The translations under genes and the position numbers were made by a program. From Nocardioides sp. (GTDB taxonomy: Bacteria > Actinomycetota > Actinomycetes > Propionibacteriales > Nocardioidaceae), in the NCBI GenBank assembly GCA_021166815.1, contig JAJPEO010000217.1:1-5725 (forward strand): a stretch of 5,725 nt of DNA, read 5' to 3'. Shown one piece after another: positions 5,332 through 5,725 of the stretch (the first letter of the stretch is position 1; each line of letters opens with the position of its first letter). The notes beneath the pieces were generated by a model that was not told where the DNA came from, ran no database searches, and worked only from the letters and a program-made list of their open reading frames with translations.

Positions 5332-5725
5332 TCACGGGGCGATCGCCGCCAGCATCGAGGCCACCGTGGGGACGATCCCGATGAGCAGGAAGGCGGGCAG
5401 CAGGCACACGCCGAGCGGGACCGCGGCGAGGACGCCCACGCGCCTGGCCCGGTCCTCGGCGGACGCGTGCTGCTCGCCCTCGAGCTCGTCGGCCAGCTGC
5501 TCGACCGCCTGGACCACGGAGGCGCCGGTGCGGTGCGACCGCAGCAGGGCACGACCGAGCGGGGCGAGCACGTCGTCACCGGCCACGGCGGCCCACGCCC
5601 CGCGGGGCGTGGCCCCCATGGTCGCCCGGGCGATCACCGGACGCAGCCGCTCGGCGGCGGGTCCGGCCAGCCCCCGGGCGACCTGGGCCAGCCCGTCCGC
5701 CGGATCGGCTCCGGAGTGCAGGGTC
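5332..5725 (-). CDS. Type II secretion F / TadC-like inner-membrane protein, C-terminal part
   Basis: The last 130 residues of a GspF/TadC-family platform protein, which in Tad systems sits in the inner membrane and works with the secretion ATPase to assemble the Flp pilus. The 5' part is beyond the right edge, so no start is present. Seen: an alpha-helical cytoplasmic region with the T2SF-type pattern LGRALLRSHRTGASVVQAVEQLADEL, then a charged stretch (EDRARR), followed by the hydrophobic C-terminus VLAAVPLGVCLLPAFLLIGIVP and a short tail ending in IAP. This PLG-LPAF-GIVP ending is usual in actinobacterial TadC-like proteins. The stop is TGA at 5332-5334. The next gene is the flp prepilin, 140 bases downstream. 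The C-terminal half alone does not firmly separate TadC from TadB; gene order favours the protein next to flp, the TadC-like one. Confidence 0.88.
   Translation of the reverse strand, partial: TLHSGADPADGLAQVARGLAGPAAERLRPVIARATMGATPRGAWAAVAGDDVLAPLGRALLRSHRTGASVVQAVEQLADELEGEQHASAEDRARRVGVLAAVPLGVCLLPAFLLIGIVPTVASMLAAIAP

Noticed and set aside
4991..5407. Longer 138-residue flp reading from ATG 5407
   Set aside because: It would run over the end of the TadC-like gene and add a low-complexity leader; a prepilin leader of 11 or 19 residues is far more likely.

Overview
The window looks like chromosomal DNA from a very high-GC actinomycete. Codon third positions are almost all G or C, GTG/TTG starts are common, and every recognisable protein is of actinobacterial type. 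The gene order and protein flavour fit a Nocardioides-like member of the Propionibacteriales, but that placement is inference. This is a conserved housekeeping and surface-structure neighbourhood. I see no insertion sequence, phage gene, CRISPR array, tRNA or rRNA.

Layout, left to right. (1) The first kilobase, minus strand, is the N-terminal 341 codons of a membrane pyrophosphate-energised ion pump (hppA), cut by the left edge. (2) Upstream of it on the same strand is a 111-residue STAS-domain anti-sigma factor antagonist very close to Streptomyces BldG, with the phosphorylatable serine in place. A 100-bp gap between them holds a CRP-like palindrome. (3) A 151-bp divergent region separates bldG from a plus-strand superfamily II helicase of 785 residues with a DECH motif II and a C-terminal cysteine cluster (SftH/MrfA/DUF1998 type). 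One base after it comes a 103-residue two-helix membrane protein with a charged coiled-coil tail. (4) Converging from the right on the minus strand is the distal part of a Tad/Flp-type pilus or secretion operon: the C-terminus of a TadC/GspF-like inner-membrane protein (cut by the right edge), a DUF4244 Flp-type prepilin, a TadE pseudopilin and a second, TadE-like protein of the kind named for the helicase/secretion neighbourhood.

The three small pilin-type genes each show a Gly cleavage site followed by a hydrophobic helix. The last three reading frames are joined by a 1-base TGATG overlap and a GTGA overlap, so they should be translated as a coupled set. The helicase and the Tad genes are convergent, so their long-noted proximity in actinobacteria is not one operon here.

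The most unusual feature is at the convergent junction. The TadE-like frame has no stop codon where its family normally ends. It stays open antisense through the small membrane gene and the whole helicase, to a TGA at 1558-1560. Non-coding points of interest are three successive hairpins in the gap before the flp gene, tandem GC hairpins at the convergent junction, and the CRP-like site in front of hppA. I do not see evidence for a wholly undescribed system.
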